Below, piece after piece: positions 16,196 through 25,425 of a stretch of 64,000 nt of DNA. Below the pieces are notes generated by a model that did not search any database, was not told where the DNA came from, and was given only the letters and a program-made list of their open reading frames with translations. Source of the stretch: Desulfomonile tiedjei (GTDB lineage Bacteria; Desulfobacterota; Desulfomonilia; Desulfomonilales; Desulfomonilaceae); NCBI GenBank assembly GCA_016218715.1, contig JACRDG010000096.1:26236-90235 (forward strand), written 5' to 3'. Each line of letters begins with the position of its first letter. The first letter of the stretch is position 1. A program made the position numbers and the translations under genes.

Positions 16196-17629
16196 TCACC
16201 GCTTGGTTGGCTGAGGGGTGAAGATGTGGATGGCTCGTCGTTCGACCTGTTCCGCAGCCTCCTCGATACTTTCCGGCAACGTGGGATGCGGGTGAATCGT
16301 CAGAGTCAGGTCGTCGATGTGAGAGGCTGAGGCCACCGCGAGACACCCCTCGGCGATGAGGTCCGAGGCATGGGGCCCCACGATGTGCACGCCGAGGATG
16401 GCGCCGGACTTGGCGTCCGAAACCACCTTGGAAAAGCCTTCCCCTGCCTCTCCCAGCGTGGCGGCTCGCCCCAAAGCCTTGAACGGAAAGACCCCGACCT
16501 TGACCTCGATCCCTTTCTCCCGAGCCTCATTCTCTGTGAGACCCACAACGGCGATTTCCGGATCGCTGAAAATCACCCCCGGCACCTCGACCCCTTCGAA
16601 CGCTGCCGGCTGTCCTGCGATGACTTCCGCGGCCACCTTGCCTTGATACATGGCTTTGTGAGCCAGCATGGGACCTACTACCATATCACCGATCGCGAAA
16701 ATCCCCTGCACCGAGGTCATCATGCGCTCGTCCACATCGACGAATCCTCTCTTGTCCAGCTTGACACCGGCTTTCTCCAGTCCGATGTCGCTGGTATTGG
16801 GACGCCGGCCAATGGCCACGAGCACTCGGTCCGCAGATATGGATTGTTCCTCGCGTCCGACGGAATACCGCAGCTCCGCGCGAGAATCGCTGCGAGTCAT
16901 TCCTTCCACGCGGGCCCCCAACACGAGCTTGATCCCTTGCCTCTTGAGCGCTCGTTCCATGACCGGCACAATCTGAGCGTCGATCGTCGGGAGGAGTTTA
17001 TCCATCCCTTCCAGGATGATCACTTCGGTCCCGAGCTTCGCATAGACCATCCCCAGTTCCAAGCCGACCGCACCAGCGCCGATCACCACCATGCGCTCTG
17101 GAAGGGACTTCAGCTCCAAGGCGTCGGTGGAATCGATCACCAGCTCGCCGTCACGCGGCATTCCGGGTAGCTGAGCGGCACTGGAACCAGTCGCCAGAAT
17201 GCACGACTCGAACTCGAACCGATGCACTCCGTCAGAGGCTTCGACAGAGAAGGAATGATCGTCGGTCAAGTAGGCGTTCCCGCGCACCACCGCGACCTTG
17301 TTCTGGGAAAGGAGGACCTCGACCCCTTTCCGAAGCTTCTCGACCACCCCGTCCTTCCAGCCGGCGAGCTTGGCGAGGTCGACGGACACGTCGCGAGCAA
17401 ACAGACCGAGTTTTTCCGCGTGCTCGATCTGATTCTTCAGATCAGCGACGTGAATGAGCGCCTTGGACGGAATGCACCCCACATTGAGACAGACCCCGCC
17501 TAGCCACTCCCGTTCCACCACGGTGACCTCGAGACCCAACTGCGCGGCCCGTATGGCAGCAACATAACCACCCGGTCCCGCACCAATCACGGCCACCTGC
17601 GTGCCACTGGCGAAATCACCTACAACCAT
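16196..17629 (-). CDS. lpdA: Dihydrolipoamide dehydrogenase (E3)
   Basis: 477 residues from ATG 17629 with GGAGG upstream. It reoxidises the dihydrolipoyl group of E2 with NAD+. FAD-binding VIGAGPGGYVAAIRAAQ starts near residue 14, and the redox disulfide is GGVCLNVGCIPSK (Cys47, Cys52). The NAD-binding motif VIGAGAVGLELG lies near residue 175. The C-terminal His-Glu pair is in TIHPHPTLPES. It is the last gene of the lipB-pdhA-pdhB-pdhC-lpd cluster, 24 bases after pdhC. Confidence 0.95.
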   Translation of the reverse strand: MVVGDFASGTQVAVIGAGPGGYVAAIRAAQLGLEVTVVEREWLGGVCLNVGCIPSKALIHVADLKNQIEHAEKLGLFARDVSVDLAKLAGWKDGVVEKLRKGVEVLLSQNKVAVVRGNAYLTDDHSFSVEASDGVHRFEFESCILATGSSAAQLPGMPRDGELVIDSTDALELKSLPERMVVIGAGAVGLELGMVYAKLGTEVIILEGMDKLLPTIDAQIVPVMERALKRQGIKLVLGARVEGMTRSDSRAELRYSVGREEQSISADRVLVAIGRRPNTSDIGLEKAGVKLDKRGFVDVDERMMTSVQGIFAIGDMVVGPMLAHKAMYQGKVAAEVIAGQPAAFEGVEVPGVIFSDPEIAVVGLTENEAREKGIEVKVGVFPFKALGRAATLGEAGEGFSKVVSDAKSGAILGVHIVGPHASDLIAEGCLAVASASHIDDLTLTIHPHPTLPESIEEAAEQVERRAIHIFTPQPTKR

Positions 17630-17653
17630 CGCAATTCCTCCCACCTGCCGGCA

Positions 17654-18958
17654 TCATGCCACGTCTACGAGCATTCGCAACGGGTCTTCGAGGAGTTCCT
17701 TGACGTGGTTGATGAACCGTCCGGAATCAGCTCCGTCGAGGACCCGATGATCGAAGGAAAGGGTCAGCGGCATCATGGTCCGGACCACCACGTGATCGTC
17801 CCGTACCACCGGCCTCTTGGTCGCGCGCATTGAGGCGAGGATCGCGACCTGGGGGTGCAGGATGATCGGAGTGGCCCATGTCCCGCCGATGGCCCCGACA
17901 TTGGTTATGGTAAAGGTCCCGCCGCGGAGGTCCTCCAGGTCGATGGTGCGATCGCGGGCTTTCTTGCTAAGTTCCTGCAGGTCCGCGGCGATTTCGAGGA
18001 TCGACTTTCGGTCCACATCTCGTACTACCGGCACCATGAGCCCCGCTTCGGTGTCGGTGGCAATGCCGATATTTATATAGTCCTTGAAGACCAGTTCTCC
18101 GGTCTCCTCATCCAGGGAAGAGTTGACCATCGGATGCTTCTTCAGGCCGGCCGCGGCAGCCTTGGCGAGGAATGACAGAATCGTGAGCTTGATGCCTCGG
18201 CTCTCCGCGAGAGAGCGTTCCCGCGCGACCACCTGGAGCAGTTCCGTAACGTCGGCCTCGTCAAAATGCGCCACATGAGGGATGGTCGAGACCGATCGAG
18301 CCATGACCTCCGCAATGCGTTTGCGCACCCCTTTGAGAGGCACCCGCCGCGTCGGGCCGTACTTTTCGAAATCGAACCCCGCTGTTGCCGGGGCCTGGAC
18401 TGCAGCGGCTGTCGGAGCTTTCGGCGGTGCGGACGGAACGCGACTCACTGCCTGCCGCACGTCCTCGTCGGTAATGCGGCCGTGAGGTCCGCTCCCTTTC
18501 ACGATGTTGATATCGACGCCCAGTTCGCGCGCGAGGCGGCGAGTATGGGGGGTTGCCATGACCCTTTCGGCGGGGGCGGTCTCAGCCGGTGGAGCTTCGG
18601 CGGTGGGCTTCTCGGTCTTCTCCACGGCTCGGGGCCTTTCCGCAGGCCGTTTCTCGGGCTTTTCAGGCTTCTCGGTCGCAGGCTTTTCGCGCTGCTCGGT
18701 CTTTTCTTCAGCCGCTTTGGCCTCGGTCTCGATGACGAGGAGAGCATCGCCGACATTCACCGTATCACCCGGCTCGTGCGGGATCTCCGCGACGGTCCCG
18801 GCGAAAGGGGAGGGGAGTTCGACCACCGCCTTATCGGTTTCAATGCGCACGACATTCTGGTCTGCTTTGACACTGTCTCCCACGTTGACGAGGTATTCGA
18901 CGATCTCGGCTTGCGCTATGCCTTCTCCCACGTCCGGGAGCCTGAATACTTCTCTCAT
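17654..18958 (-). CDS. pdhC: Dihydrolipoamide acyltransferase (E2) of a 2-oxoacid dehydrogenase complex
   Basis: 434 residues. A single lipoyl domain at residues 1-80 carries the attachment lysine in ETDKAVVELPSP. A Pro/Glu/Lys-rich linker (about 85-135) follows. The peripheral subunit-binding domain is TPHTRRLARELGVDI through GRITDEDV. The catalytic domain ends with SFDHRVLDGADSGRF, with the active His-Asp pair. It transfers the acyl group from E1 to CoA. One lipoyl domain is usual for Gram-positive-type PDH and branched-chain complexes. Fifteen bases separate it from pdhB. Confidence 0.93.
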   Translation of the reverse strand: MREVFRLPDVGEGIAQAEIVEYLVNVGDSVKADQNVVRIETDKAVVELPSPFAGTVAEIPHEPGDTVNVGDALLVIETEAKAAEEKTEQREKPATEKPEKPEKRPAERPRAVEKTEKPTAEAPPAETAPAERVMATPHTRRLARELGVDINIVKGSGPHGRITDEDVRQAVSRVPSAPPKAPTAAAVQAPATAGFDFEKYGPTRRVPLKGVRKRIAEVMARSVSTIPHVAHFDEADVTELLQVVARERSLAESRGIKLTILSFLAKAAAAGLKKHPMVNSSLDEETGELVFKDYINIGIATDTEAGLMVPVVRDVDRKSILEIAADLQELSKKARDRTIDLEDLRGGTFTITNVGAIGGTWATPIILHPQVAILASMRATKRPVVRDDHVVVRTMMPLTLSFDHRVLDGADSGRFINHVKELLEDPLRMLVDVA

Positions 18959-18972
18959 GTGCCTGTCCCCCT

Positions 18973-19950
18973 CTAGAATTGCATGGTATCGTGGATTGCC
19001 CTAACCACTCGATCCGAATCCGGATAATTGTATTCCTCGAGCCTTGCCAGGGGTGGAACCACGTCAAATCCGGTGACGCGTTTGATCGGCGCCAGCAATG
19101 ACAAGAGGCATCGTTCGGCGACCAGTGCGGCAATTTCCGCGCCGACCCCGAAGGAGCGCGGGGCCTCATGAACGATGATGAGACGTCCGGTCTTGGTCAC
19201 CGATTTCGTGATCGCAGCGATGTCGAAGGGCCACACGGTGCGGAGATCGACGATCTCAGCATCAACCCCCTCACCCGCGACGTGCTGGGCCGCGCGTTCG
19301 CAGACCGAAACCATCCCTCCATAGGTGACGAGGGTGATGTCCTTGCCTTCCTTCACCATTCGCGCTTCACCGAGGGGAATCCGGTACTCCCCTTCCGGCA
19401 CCTCTTCTTTGAAGAGGCGGTACAAGCGTTTGGGTTCCAGAAAAACGACCGGGTCCGGGTCTTCGACGGAAGCAGTGAGCAGCCCTTTTGCTTCCGCCGG
19501 GGTTGAAGGGATTACGACCTTCATTCCCGGCAGATGACAGAATAATGCCTCGGGCGCGTCGGAATGGTGCTCCAGCGCGCGAACTCCGGCCCCGTAGGGT
19601 GCCCTGATAACGAGGGGGACGCCGTACAACCCCTGTGACCGCCGTCGCAGCCGGGACGCGTGACTGTATACCTGATCGAAGGCCTTGAACATGAAACCCT
19701 CGAACTGAATCTCCGCAATGGGTCGCATTCCATAGACGGCCATTCCTATGGCCGCGCCGACGATGCCACTCTCCGCGAGCGGGGTGTCGATGACCCGATC
19801 GGGGCCGAATTTATCGAGCAGGCCGACCGTGGCCCGAAAAACCCCACCGTCGACGCCCACGTCTTCGCCCATGATCACGATCCTGTCGTCCTTGGCCATC
19901 AGTTCATGCAACGTCGTATTGATCGCGTCCACCATTGATAATCGCGCCAT
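18973..19950 (-). CDS. pdhB: 2-oxoacid dehydrogenase E1 beta subunit
   Basis: 325 residues, AGAGGTGAACT before ATG. The start MVDAINTTLHELMAKDDRI followed by VIMGEDVGVDGGVFRAT is the standard E1 beta N-terminus. FMFKAFDQVYSHASRLRRRS and the C-terminal transketolase segment with VDLRTVWPFDIAAI are also present. With E1 alpha it forms the thiamine-diphosphate decarboxylase. Substrate (pyruvate or branched-chain 2-oxoacids) is not fixed by sequence alone. Confidence 0.93.
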   Translation of the reverse strand: MARLSMVDAINTTLHELMAKDDRIVIMGEDVGVDGGVFRATVGLLDKFGPDRVIDTPLAESGIVGAAIGMAVYGMRPIAEIQFEGFMFKAFDQVYSHASRLRRRSQGLYGVPLVIRAPYGAGVRALEHHSDAPEALFCHLPGMKVVIPSTPAEAKGLLTASVEDPDPVVFLEPKRLYRLFKEEVPEGEYRIPLGEARMVKEGKDITLVTYGGMVSVCERAAQHVAGEGVDAEIVDLRTVWPFDIAAITKSVTKTGRLIIVHEAPRSFGVGAEIAALVAERCLLSLLAPIKRVTGFDVVPPLARLEEYNYPDSDRVVRAIHDTMQF

Positions 19951-20072
19951 AGTTCACCTCTGTATCCGTTCATCCGGTTCGAGGCGGCGCTGCAGCGTCA
20001 CCCGGAGGTGACGGCAGTCAGCACGCTCTTCCGCGTTTGTCGTTGTTTCCTCGCAGCCCATGATCCACGATC

Positions 20073-21146
20073 CTACTTCTCGGCATCGCCGACCTGCTGG
20101 AGCAACTCTTCGCGCTCTTCACGAAGATGCCAGGGCAGTTCCGCGTACGTATGCTCGAAAATCTGCTCGGGCGGCGGATGCGGGGCACCCTCGTACTCCT
20201 TGACGCACTGCTCCACTTCCGCAGTGAGTTCCTCTATCAGGCCCTTTTCCTTCTGGTCATCCCAGCCGTGCTCTGCGGACAGGTATTTTCGAAGCCGGTC
20301 GATCGGGTCCTTCCCCTGCCAGGGAGCGAGCATCTCCTTCGTCCGGTACCGGCTCGCGTCGTCCGCTGTGGTGTGGTCGTCCATCCGGTACGTGACCAGT
20401 TCCACCAGTGCGGGGCGGTAGTCGGACCGGGCAACGTCGAGGAGCTTCTTCACCGTCGAATAGACGGCGATGATGTCGTTGCCGTCCACGCGGGCCCCTC
20501 TGATTCCGTATGCGCACGCTTTCTCTGCCAGGGTTTCGGACGCGGTCTGCTTCTCCACCGGCACAGAAATCGCCCAGTGATTGTTCTGAATCGCGAACAC
20601 CACAGGGAGCTTGAAGACTCCGGCGAAGTTGAGTGCCTCGTGGAAATCCCCCTGTGAGGTCGACCCATCACCGGAGCTGGACATCACCGCTATGCGCTCA
20701 CCGCGAATCTTGGCCCCCCACGCGATCCCCGCGGCATGGAGCAGGTGGGAGCCGACGGTGATGCAGACCGGCATGACCCGAGAACCCTCCAGCGGCCTTG
20801 CTCCCCGTTCATCTCCGCCCCAGTACCGGTAGAGTTCCTCGGGGCGAATCCCTCGGGCGAACATGGCCCCGTACTCGCGGAACGAGGGGCAGAACCAGTC
20901 TTCAGGGCCAAGGGCCAGCCCCATTCCCACGTTGGACGCCTCCTGGCCCCGGACCGATGCGAGGGTTCCCATGCGGCCCTGGCGTTGAAGGCTGAGGGCC
21001 TTGGAGTTCCACAGGCGCGTGAAATTCATGAGGCGGTACATCTCGAGCATGTCCGACTCCTTGATCGCCTTCAGGGCGGATTTGTCCACGATGCGTCCGT
21101 CGGGGTCCATCACCTGAATAAGATCCTTGTTTGACTCTTCTTTCAT
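20073..21146 (-). CDS. pdhA: 2-oxoacid dehydrogenase E1 alpha subunit
   Basis: 357 residues from ATG 21146. The open frame extends 89 codons upstream, but only through sequence inside lipB, so the shorter start is used. The thiamine diphosphate/Mg motif is SSSGDGSTSQGDF followed by FAIQNNHWAIS. RQGRMGTLASVRGQEA and TYRMDDHTTADDASRYR (phosphoserine-loop region) are characteristic, the last being intermediate between pyruvate and branched-chain enzymes. The ATG overlaps the lipB stop (ATGA), so translation is coupled. Confidence 0.92.
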   Translation of the reverse strand: MKEESNKDLIQVMDPDGRIVDKSALKAIKESDMLEMYRLMNFTRLWNSKALSLQRQGRMGTLASVRGQEASNVGMGLALGPEDWFCPSFREYGAMFARGIRPEELYRYWGGDERGARPLEGSRVMPVCITVGSHLLHAAGIAWGAKIRGERIAVMSSSGDGSTSQGDFHEALNFAGVFKLPVVFAIQNNHWAISVPVEKQTASETLAEKACAYGIRGARVDGNDIIAVYSTVKKLLDVARSDYRPALVELVTYRMDDHTTADDASRYRTKEMLAPWQGKDPIDRLRKYLSAEHGWDDQKEKGLIEELTAEVEQCVKEYEGAPHPPPEQIFEHTYAELPWHLREEREELLQQVGDAEK

Positions 21147-21922
21147 GGTCTTGCCATCCCTCTTTCTTGCCCCGGAAGTTCTGGGGCTTGTAACGCTTCC
21201 AGGATCTGTGCGGGCATGACGCTCGTCGTTCGGTGAAACACTGAGCGGAAGCTTTCTCTGATCGCCTCGACCACCGAGTCTCTTGCCGGCGCGTCCCCGA
21301 GCAGTTCTTCCAGGGTAGCCAACCGGGCCCCTTCGATGCCGCAGGGTCTCACATAGCGTGACGCGGAATGGTCTCCTTCGAGATTGACTGCGAAACCGAA
21401 GCTCGTCATCCATTGACTGATGCGAACTCCCATTGAGACCACCTTCTTGCCGTCAACCCACAATCCCACGTGGGCCGGGGTGTCGCGCCGGCGAACGGCT
21501 GCGAGCCCGAATCTCTCCAGGGTTTTGATGCACACTTCCTCAAGACGGTGCATGTACGCCGGGATATCCCGCTCCCCCGGCTCCAGGGCCATAACCGGGT
21601 AACAGACCACCTGCCCCGGCCAGTGATAGGTGATCCCCCCGCCGCGCACCGATCGTACGAGGCGGATTCCTTCGGCTTCGAGGCGTTCCGGGCTGACGAG
21701 CAGGTCCTTGGGTCGGCTGGTATCGCGGTCTTTGAGGCCGAGTGAAACGGTGTGAGGATGTGCGAGAAAAAGCAGAAGATCCGGTGTTTCTTTCCCGGCT
21801 ATCAAAGCGTGAGCGGTAGTCATGAGCCGCTCGGCCACAGGAACCTCGACGACGCCCAGATCGGTGCACAGGCAACCATTGTGGTTTGGTCGAGCGTCCG
21901 AGGTCGACTCCGGCATCTGCAT
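21143..21922 (-). CDS. lipB: Octanoyltransferase LipB
   Basis: 259 residues from ATG 21922; ATG 21916 is equally possible and better spaced after AAAGGGGG. LipB loads octanoyl groups from acyl carrier protein onto the E2 lipoyl lysine. The conserved VRGGGITYHWPGQVVCYP, the catalytic lysine in DGKKVVSMGVRI and the catalytic cysteine in RPCGIEGARL are all present. Being first in the same operon as E1-E2-E3 ties lipoylation to assembly of the complex. lipA is not in the window. Confidence 0.9.
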   Translation of the reverse strand: MQMPESTSDARPNHNGCLCTDLGVVEVPVAERLMTTAHALIAGKETPDLLLFLAHPHTVSLGLKDRDTSRPKDLLVSPERLEAEGIRLVRSVRGGGITYHWPGQVVCYPVMALEPGERDIPAYMHRLEEVCIKTLERFGLAAVRRRDTPAHVGLWVDGKKVVSMGVRISQWMTSFGFAVNLEGDHSASRYVRPCGIEGARLATLEELLGDAPARDSVVEAIRESFRSVFHRTTSVMPAQILEALQAPELPGQERGMARP

Positions 21923-21973
21923 TACCCCCTTTATGTAACCCGACACGACAGGAGTCTCTTCAGTTCCCTCGCA

Positions 21974-22053
21974 TCAAGGTCAATATTCCGATCTTTAGAA
22001 TACTCACTCGGCCCCAAAAGGTAAAGGCGGCCAGTCGACAGTAATGACCTTGA
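21974..22053. promoter_or_regulatory. Inverted 9-base arms upstream of lipB
   Basis: TCAAGGTCA (21974-21982) and TGACCTTGA (22045-22053) are perfect complements separated by 62 bases in the lipB leader region. They could be paired operators for looping. No clear sigma-70 boxes were found nearby. Confidence 0.3.
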
Positions 22054-22150
22054 CGCGACGAAGGGCCAGGGGGGCCCGTAGCAATTGGCAAAAATAGTAT
22101 TCGATTGGACGGACGCGGTTGTGGAGGGAACTGGCAGCCGGTAGACACGG

Positions 22151-22179
22151 CCTCCCCGGGACGATGGGTCCCGGCGAGG
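22151..22179 (-). terminator. GC-rich hairpin after the molybdopterin-fold gene
   Basis: CCTCCCCGGGAC and GTCCCGGCGAGG form a near-perfect stem. No T-run follows on the minus strand, so it is an intrinsic-terminator-like or mRNA-end hairpin at the end of the redox locus. Confidence 0.45.
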
Positions 22180-22203
22180 TGGTGAATTCAGCCGAGATCT
22201 ATT

Positions 22204-24504
22204 CTAGGCTTTCTTCACCTTGACCGTCCCGTGGGCGGAGATCAAGGCAGCAGCGTTGATCCCCGCTGCAGGGGTTTTATCCGGGGGAGCGATCCGGCCG
22301 TCGATATCCTGAGGGGCTGCGCCGGCCTGGCTGTACCCAAAGCCTCGCGCCAGCGCCACCACGCCCGGTCTGATCCCCGGCATGACATGCGCCCGGCAGG
22401 GTACCTGGACTTTGCCGTCCACGGTTGCCACCGTGACCGCATCCCGTTGCTTTATTCCCAGTTTTCGGGCATCCACGGTATTGATGATGAGCCGGTTCTC
22501 CGGAAGCACTTCCAGCAACCAACGGTTGATACCTGCCCTCGGTCCGCGGTGGAACGGGAGATTGTACGTGGTCAGGAGGAATTCTCCCTCAACGATTCCG
22601 GCTGACTGGGGCGCCTCGGCGGCTTTGGCCGACAGCTTCCAGGAGGCCATGACCTGCGGTTTCTTCTTGGCGGTTCCGCTGAATTCCGTCGCGGACGGGA
22701 AATAGCCCCCGCGCTGGAGGACCCGTTCACGGTCGGTCGCTGAAACCGACACAGGGAACCCGGCCTTCTGCATCCCTTCCAGCACTGCGAGGGCGAGTGG
22801 CCCGTAGTAGTCCCACGCGGTCTTCAGATTGCCGGCCGGTCCCATTCCTTTTTCGCCGAACCCTGGCAGGTCGAGGTTCACAGCGAGATCCGCGAGGATC
22901 TCTTCCATGGGCCGGATTTCCCGCAGAATCGGGAAGTACTCTCCCGAACGGGGGTCGATCTCGCCCACGACAGGCCGGCGGAATCCCACTCCCGGCGCGG
23001 TCACTGAAGGCGGGAAGCTGCACACATCCCATCGTTCGAGGTACGTGGTATCAGGAAGGATATAATCCGCGTACACGCTGGTTTCGGTGATCTGCCGGTC
23101 GATGGCCACGAAGAGAGGGTTCTCCTGCCGATTCTTCAGCGCCGCGGGGGTTGCTTCCGGGTCGTCGTACACCGGGTCCGCTTCCCAGGCAATCAGGGCC
23201 TTGCCGCGGAGATCCGTGGTCGGCGGCGTCTCTTTGTACTGGAGCTGACCCATGATCCTGGTGTACGCGCCTTCGAGGAAGCGGTCGTCTCTGGAGGTCA
23301 GTCCACCCGATCCGGGGACCGAGCCGACCATGAGATTGAGCCTCAGGATGGTCGCTGCGGTTTCCACACCATTCGGTTGAGCCAGAATTCCTCGTCCCGG
23401 AAACACGGCGGCCTTTTCTCCCGCATTAGCCAGCATATCGGCCAGGGACGCGATGCGCTCCTCGGGCACGCCGCATTCCTGCGCATAATCCGCGGTGGAA
23501 CGAGCCATGAGCGACTGCTGGAAGGCTCGATCCGGAATGCCTGGAATCGCGGGGTGGCGGTCGAGCAGGGCCCTCATGATCCCCAGTGCCAAGCTCAGGT
23601 CCTTTCCCGGGATGACAGGGACCCACAAATCTGCGCGTGAAGCTGAGGTCGAGAGCCGGGGATCCACCACTGCCCACTTGAGGCACGGTCCAACCACGCG
23701 TGCATCCGCGATCTCCCGCACCACCGACACCAGCGGAATGCCGGAATCGATCGGCGCGTCTCCGAAACTGATCACGAGGCTCGCGGTGCGGTAATCGGGC
23801 GACACAGGCCCGGTTCCAGGGCCGAACGCGGCTACCGAGGCCAATCGGGCCAAATCTTCCAGCCGGGCCTCTCGGTCCCGAACGAGGACCGCTCCGGGAA
23901 AGGCGGCCATGAAACGCTTGATAAACGTCATGGCGCCCCAATCCACGCGTCCTGCGAGGAATCGCAGGCCTTCCCCCGATTCCTTCAGGTTATGGAGGCC
24001 CGAGACGTTCCCTTCGCCGAAGAGATCGCCGCCCTGAACGATCTCTGCCATAGCCTGCTTCCAAGAGATTGCCTTCCACTTGCCGGAGCCCCTCGCACCC
24101 ACACGCTTGAGCGGTCTCGCGACGCGGAAGGGATCGTACAGGGTCTGGATACCGCTGCCGCCAATGGCGCAGACGCTGGCACCGTGCTTTACCGCTTCGG
24201 CCGGCAGAGTTTGGAACGGTAAGGGTGAAGCCGTCGAAATGGGATGGTACGGATTGCCGCCGATCTTCACGAGCGTCCCGCTGGCGATCCGGCAGCAGAT
24301 ACCGCAGTTGCCCGGGCAAAGGCCACAGACAGAATAGAGGTTGCTCAGGCCCGGCAAGGTCTCGACCGGGTCCACAGCCGGGGCGCCCTGGATGTACTCC
24401 GGCACCGCAGGAGGCTCTCCAAGAAACGTGCATCCGGCAAAAAGGGATGCTCCTCCCATCAAGGAGGCGAGGCGAATAAATTCTCGTCGGGTGATACGGG
24501 TCAT
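22204..24504 (-). CDS. Tat-exported molybdopterin-fold subunit, QrcB/PsrA-like
   Basis: 766 residues. The Tat signal is RREFIRLASLMGG, and Cys25 sits in a lipobox-like LFAGC. A [4Fe-4S] site is formed by Cys60, 63, 67 and Cys112. The rest follows the molybdopterin oxidoreductase fold, with a C-terminal molydopterin-binding domain (LPENRLIINTVDARKLGI). In the stretch where catalytic members carry the Mo-ligating Cys/SeCys (about residues 205-250) there is no Cys. QrcB of sulfate reducers likewise lacks Mo chemistry. A structural or electron-transfer role at the periplasmic face is therefore inferred. It is last in the operon, after the NrfD-like subunit (24 bases). Confidence 0.85.
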   Translation of the reverse strand: MTRITRREFIRLASLMGGASLFAGCTFLGEPPAVPEYIQGAPAVDPVETLPGLSNLYSVCGLCPGNCGICCRIASGTLVKIGGNPYHPISTASPLPFQTLPAEAVKHGASVCAIGGSGIQTLYDPFRVARPLKRVGARGSGKWKAISWKQAMAEIVQGGDLFGEGNVSGLHNLKESGEGLRFLAGRVDWGAMTFIKRFMAAFPGAVLVRDREARLEDLARLASVAAFGPGTGPVSPDYRTASLVISFGDAPIDSGIPLVSVVREIADARVVGPCLKWAVVDPRLSTSASRADLWVPVIPGKDLSLALGIMRALLDRHPAIPGIPDRAFQQSLMARSTADYAQECGVPEERIASLADMLANAGEKAAVFPGRGILAQPNGVETAATILRLNLMVGSVPGSGGLTSRDDRFLEGAYTRIMGQLQYKETPPTTDLRGKALIAWEADPVYDDPEATPAALKNRQENPLFVAIDRQITETSVYADYILPDTTYLERWDVCSFPPSVTAPGVGFRRPVVGEIDPRSGEYFPILREIRPMEEILADLAVNLDLPGFGEKGMGPAGNLKTAWDYYGPLALAVLEGMQKAGFPVSVSATDRERVLQRGGYFPSATEFSGTAKKKPQVMASWKLSAKAAEAPQSAGIVEGEFLLTTYNLPFHRGPRAGINRWLLEVLPENRLIINTVDARKLGIKQRDAVTVATVDGKVQVPCRAHVMPGIRPGVVALARGFGYSQAGAAPQDIDGRIAPPDKTPAAGINAAALISAHGTVKVKKA

Positions 24505-24528
24505 CTTTTCCCCAGTACCAGGATTCTG

Positions 24529-25419
24529 TCAGCTCAATGGAATCTCATAACCGATGAAGACGACGGAGTATCTCATGAGAAATACCCCTCCGATAATCAG
24601 GAGCGATGCTATGCAGAGCCACACTTTCTGTTCTCTGGTCCGCGGCAAGAGCAGCAACACGAGCGGCACGAGCATACCGAGCACGAGTTCTCCCCACACA
24701 TAGAGCTTCTCGTGAAAAGCCACCATGATGGACGCGTAACCGTCCGCTGTGGAAACGAGCAACGTCAACCAGAAACTGACATTCCAGAACAGGTCGGTCA
24801 GAATTATCCCGATCATCATCAGGCGGAGGCTCTTGTACAGGTCCGTCTCGAGCTTCTCCTTACGGAACCGATCCATGAGCAGCGCGACGACGAGGAGAAG
24901 CGCTATGCCCGAGAGCAACGCCGAGGTGAGAAAATATCCCGGCATCAGGGCCGAATGCCACCACGCGCGGGCTCGTACCAGAGCGAAGGCAAACCCCGTG
25001 TACGCGTGGACAGCTATGGCCAGAGGCACGGTAATCGCGCCCAGCACGCGCGTCACGTCATCGCTCTTGACGAAGATGAAATAGATATAGATCAGGTTCG
25101 CAATGGGATAGAGCGTGAGCAGCCAGGAACCGAACGAAAGCGCGGACATTCGGTTGAAGTACTCGGGAACCAGCGTGTGCCAGAATCGAGTAGGCTGATG
25201 CAGGTCGAGGATCAGGCACGCCGGAGCGAGGAGCAACAACCCGAAAGAAATGATCGCTGCCGGCAGAGCCATCGGCTTGAAGCGTTTAATCCGAAATACC
25301 GTCGACAGGGTCGAGAGGATGAAGGATCCGGCTGAGAGGCCCGTAAAATAGAAATAGAGCGGGATGTAAATCCTCCAGGGGATCTCGTGAGGCACATTGT
25401 AGAGTACGGCAGCGTCCAT
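24529..25419 (-). CDS. NrfD/PsrC/QrcD-like quinone-binding membrane subunit
   Basis: 296 residues with about eight transmembrane helices, starting with IPWRIYIPLYFYFTGLSAGS, the usual first NrfD helix. Family members bind menaquinone and pass electrons to the adjacent iron-sulfur subunit. It is shorter than the ten-helix QrcD as I recall it and closer to the eight-helix PsrC. It lies 6 bases after the iron-sulfur subunit gene and 24 before the molybdopterin-fold gene. Confidence 0.88.
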   Translation of the reverse strand: MDAAVLYNVPHEIPWRIYIPLYFYFTGLSAGSFILSTLSTVFRIKRFKPMALPAAIISFGLLLLAPACLILDLHQPTRFWHTLVPEYFNRMSALSFGSWLLTLYPIANLIYIYFIFVKSDDVTRVLGAITVPLAIAVHAYTGFAFALVRARAWWHSALMPGYFLTSALLSGIALLLVVALLMDRFRKEKLETDLYKSLRLMMIGIILTDLFWNVSFWLTLLVSTADGYASIMVAFHEKLYVWGELVLGMLVPLVLLLLPRTREQKVWLCIASLLIIGGVFLMRYSVVFIGYEIPLS

Positions 25420-25425
25420 CGGCCT

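Noticed and set aside
20073..21413. 89-codon N-terminal extension of pdhA
   Set aside because: The extension lies wholly inside lipB; the ATG at 21146 overlaps the lipB stop in the usual coupled way and matches E1 alpha length.
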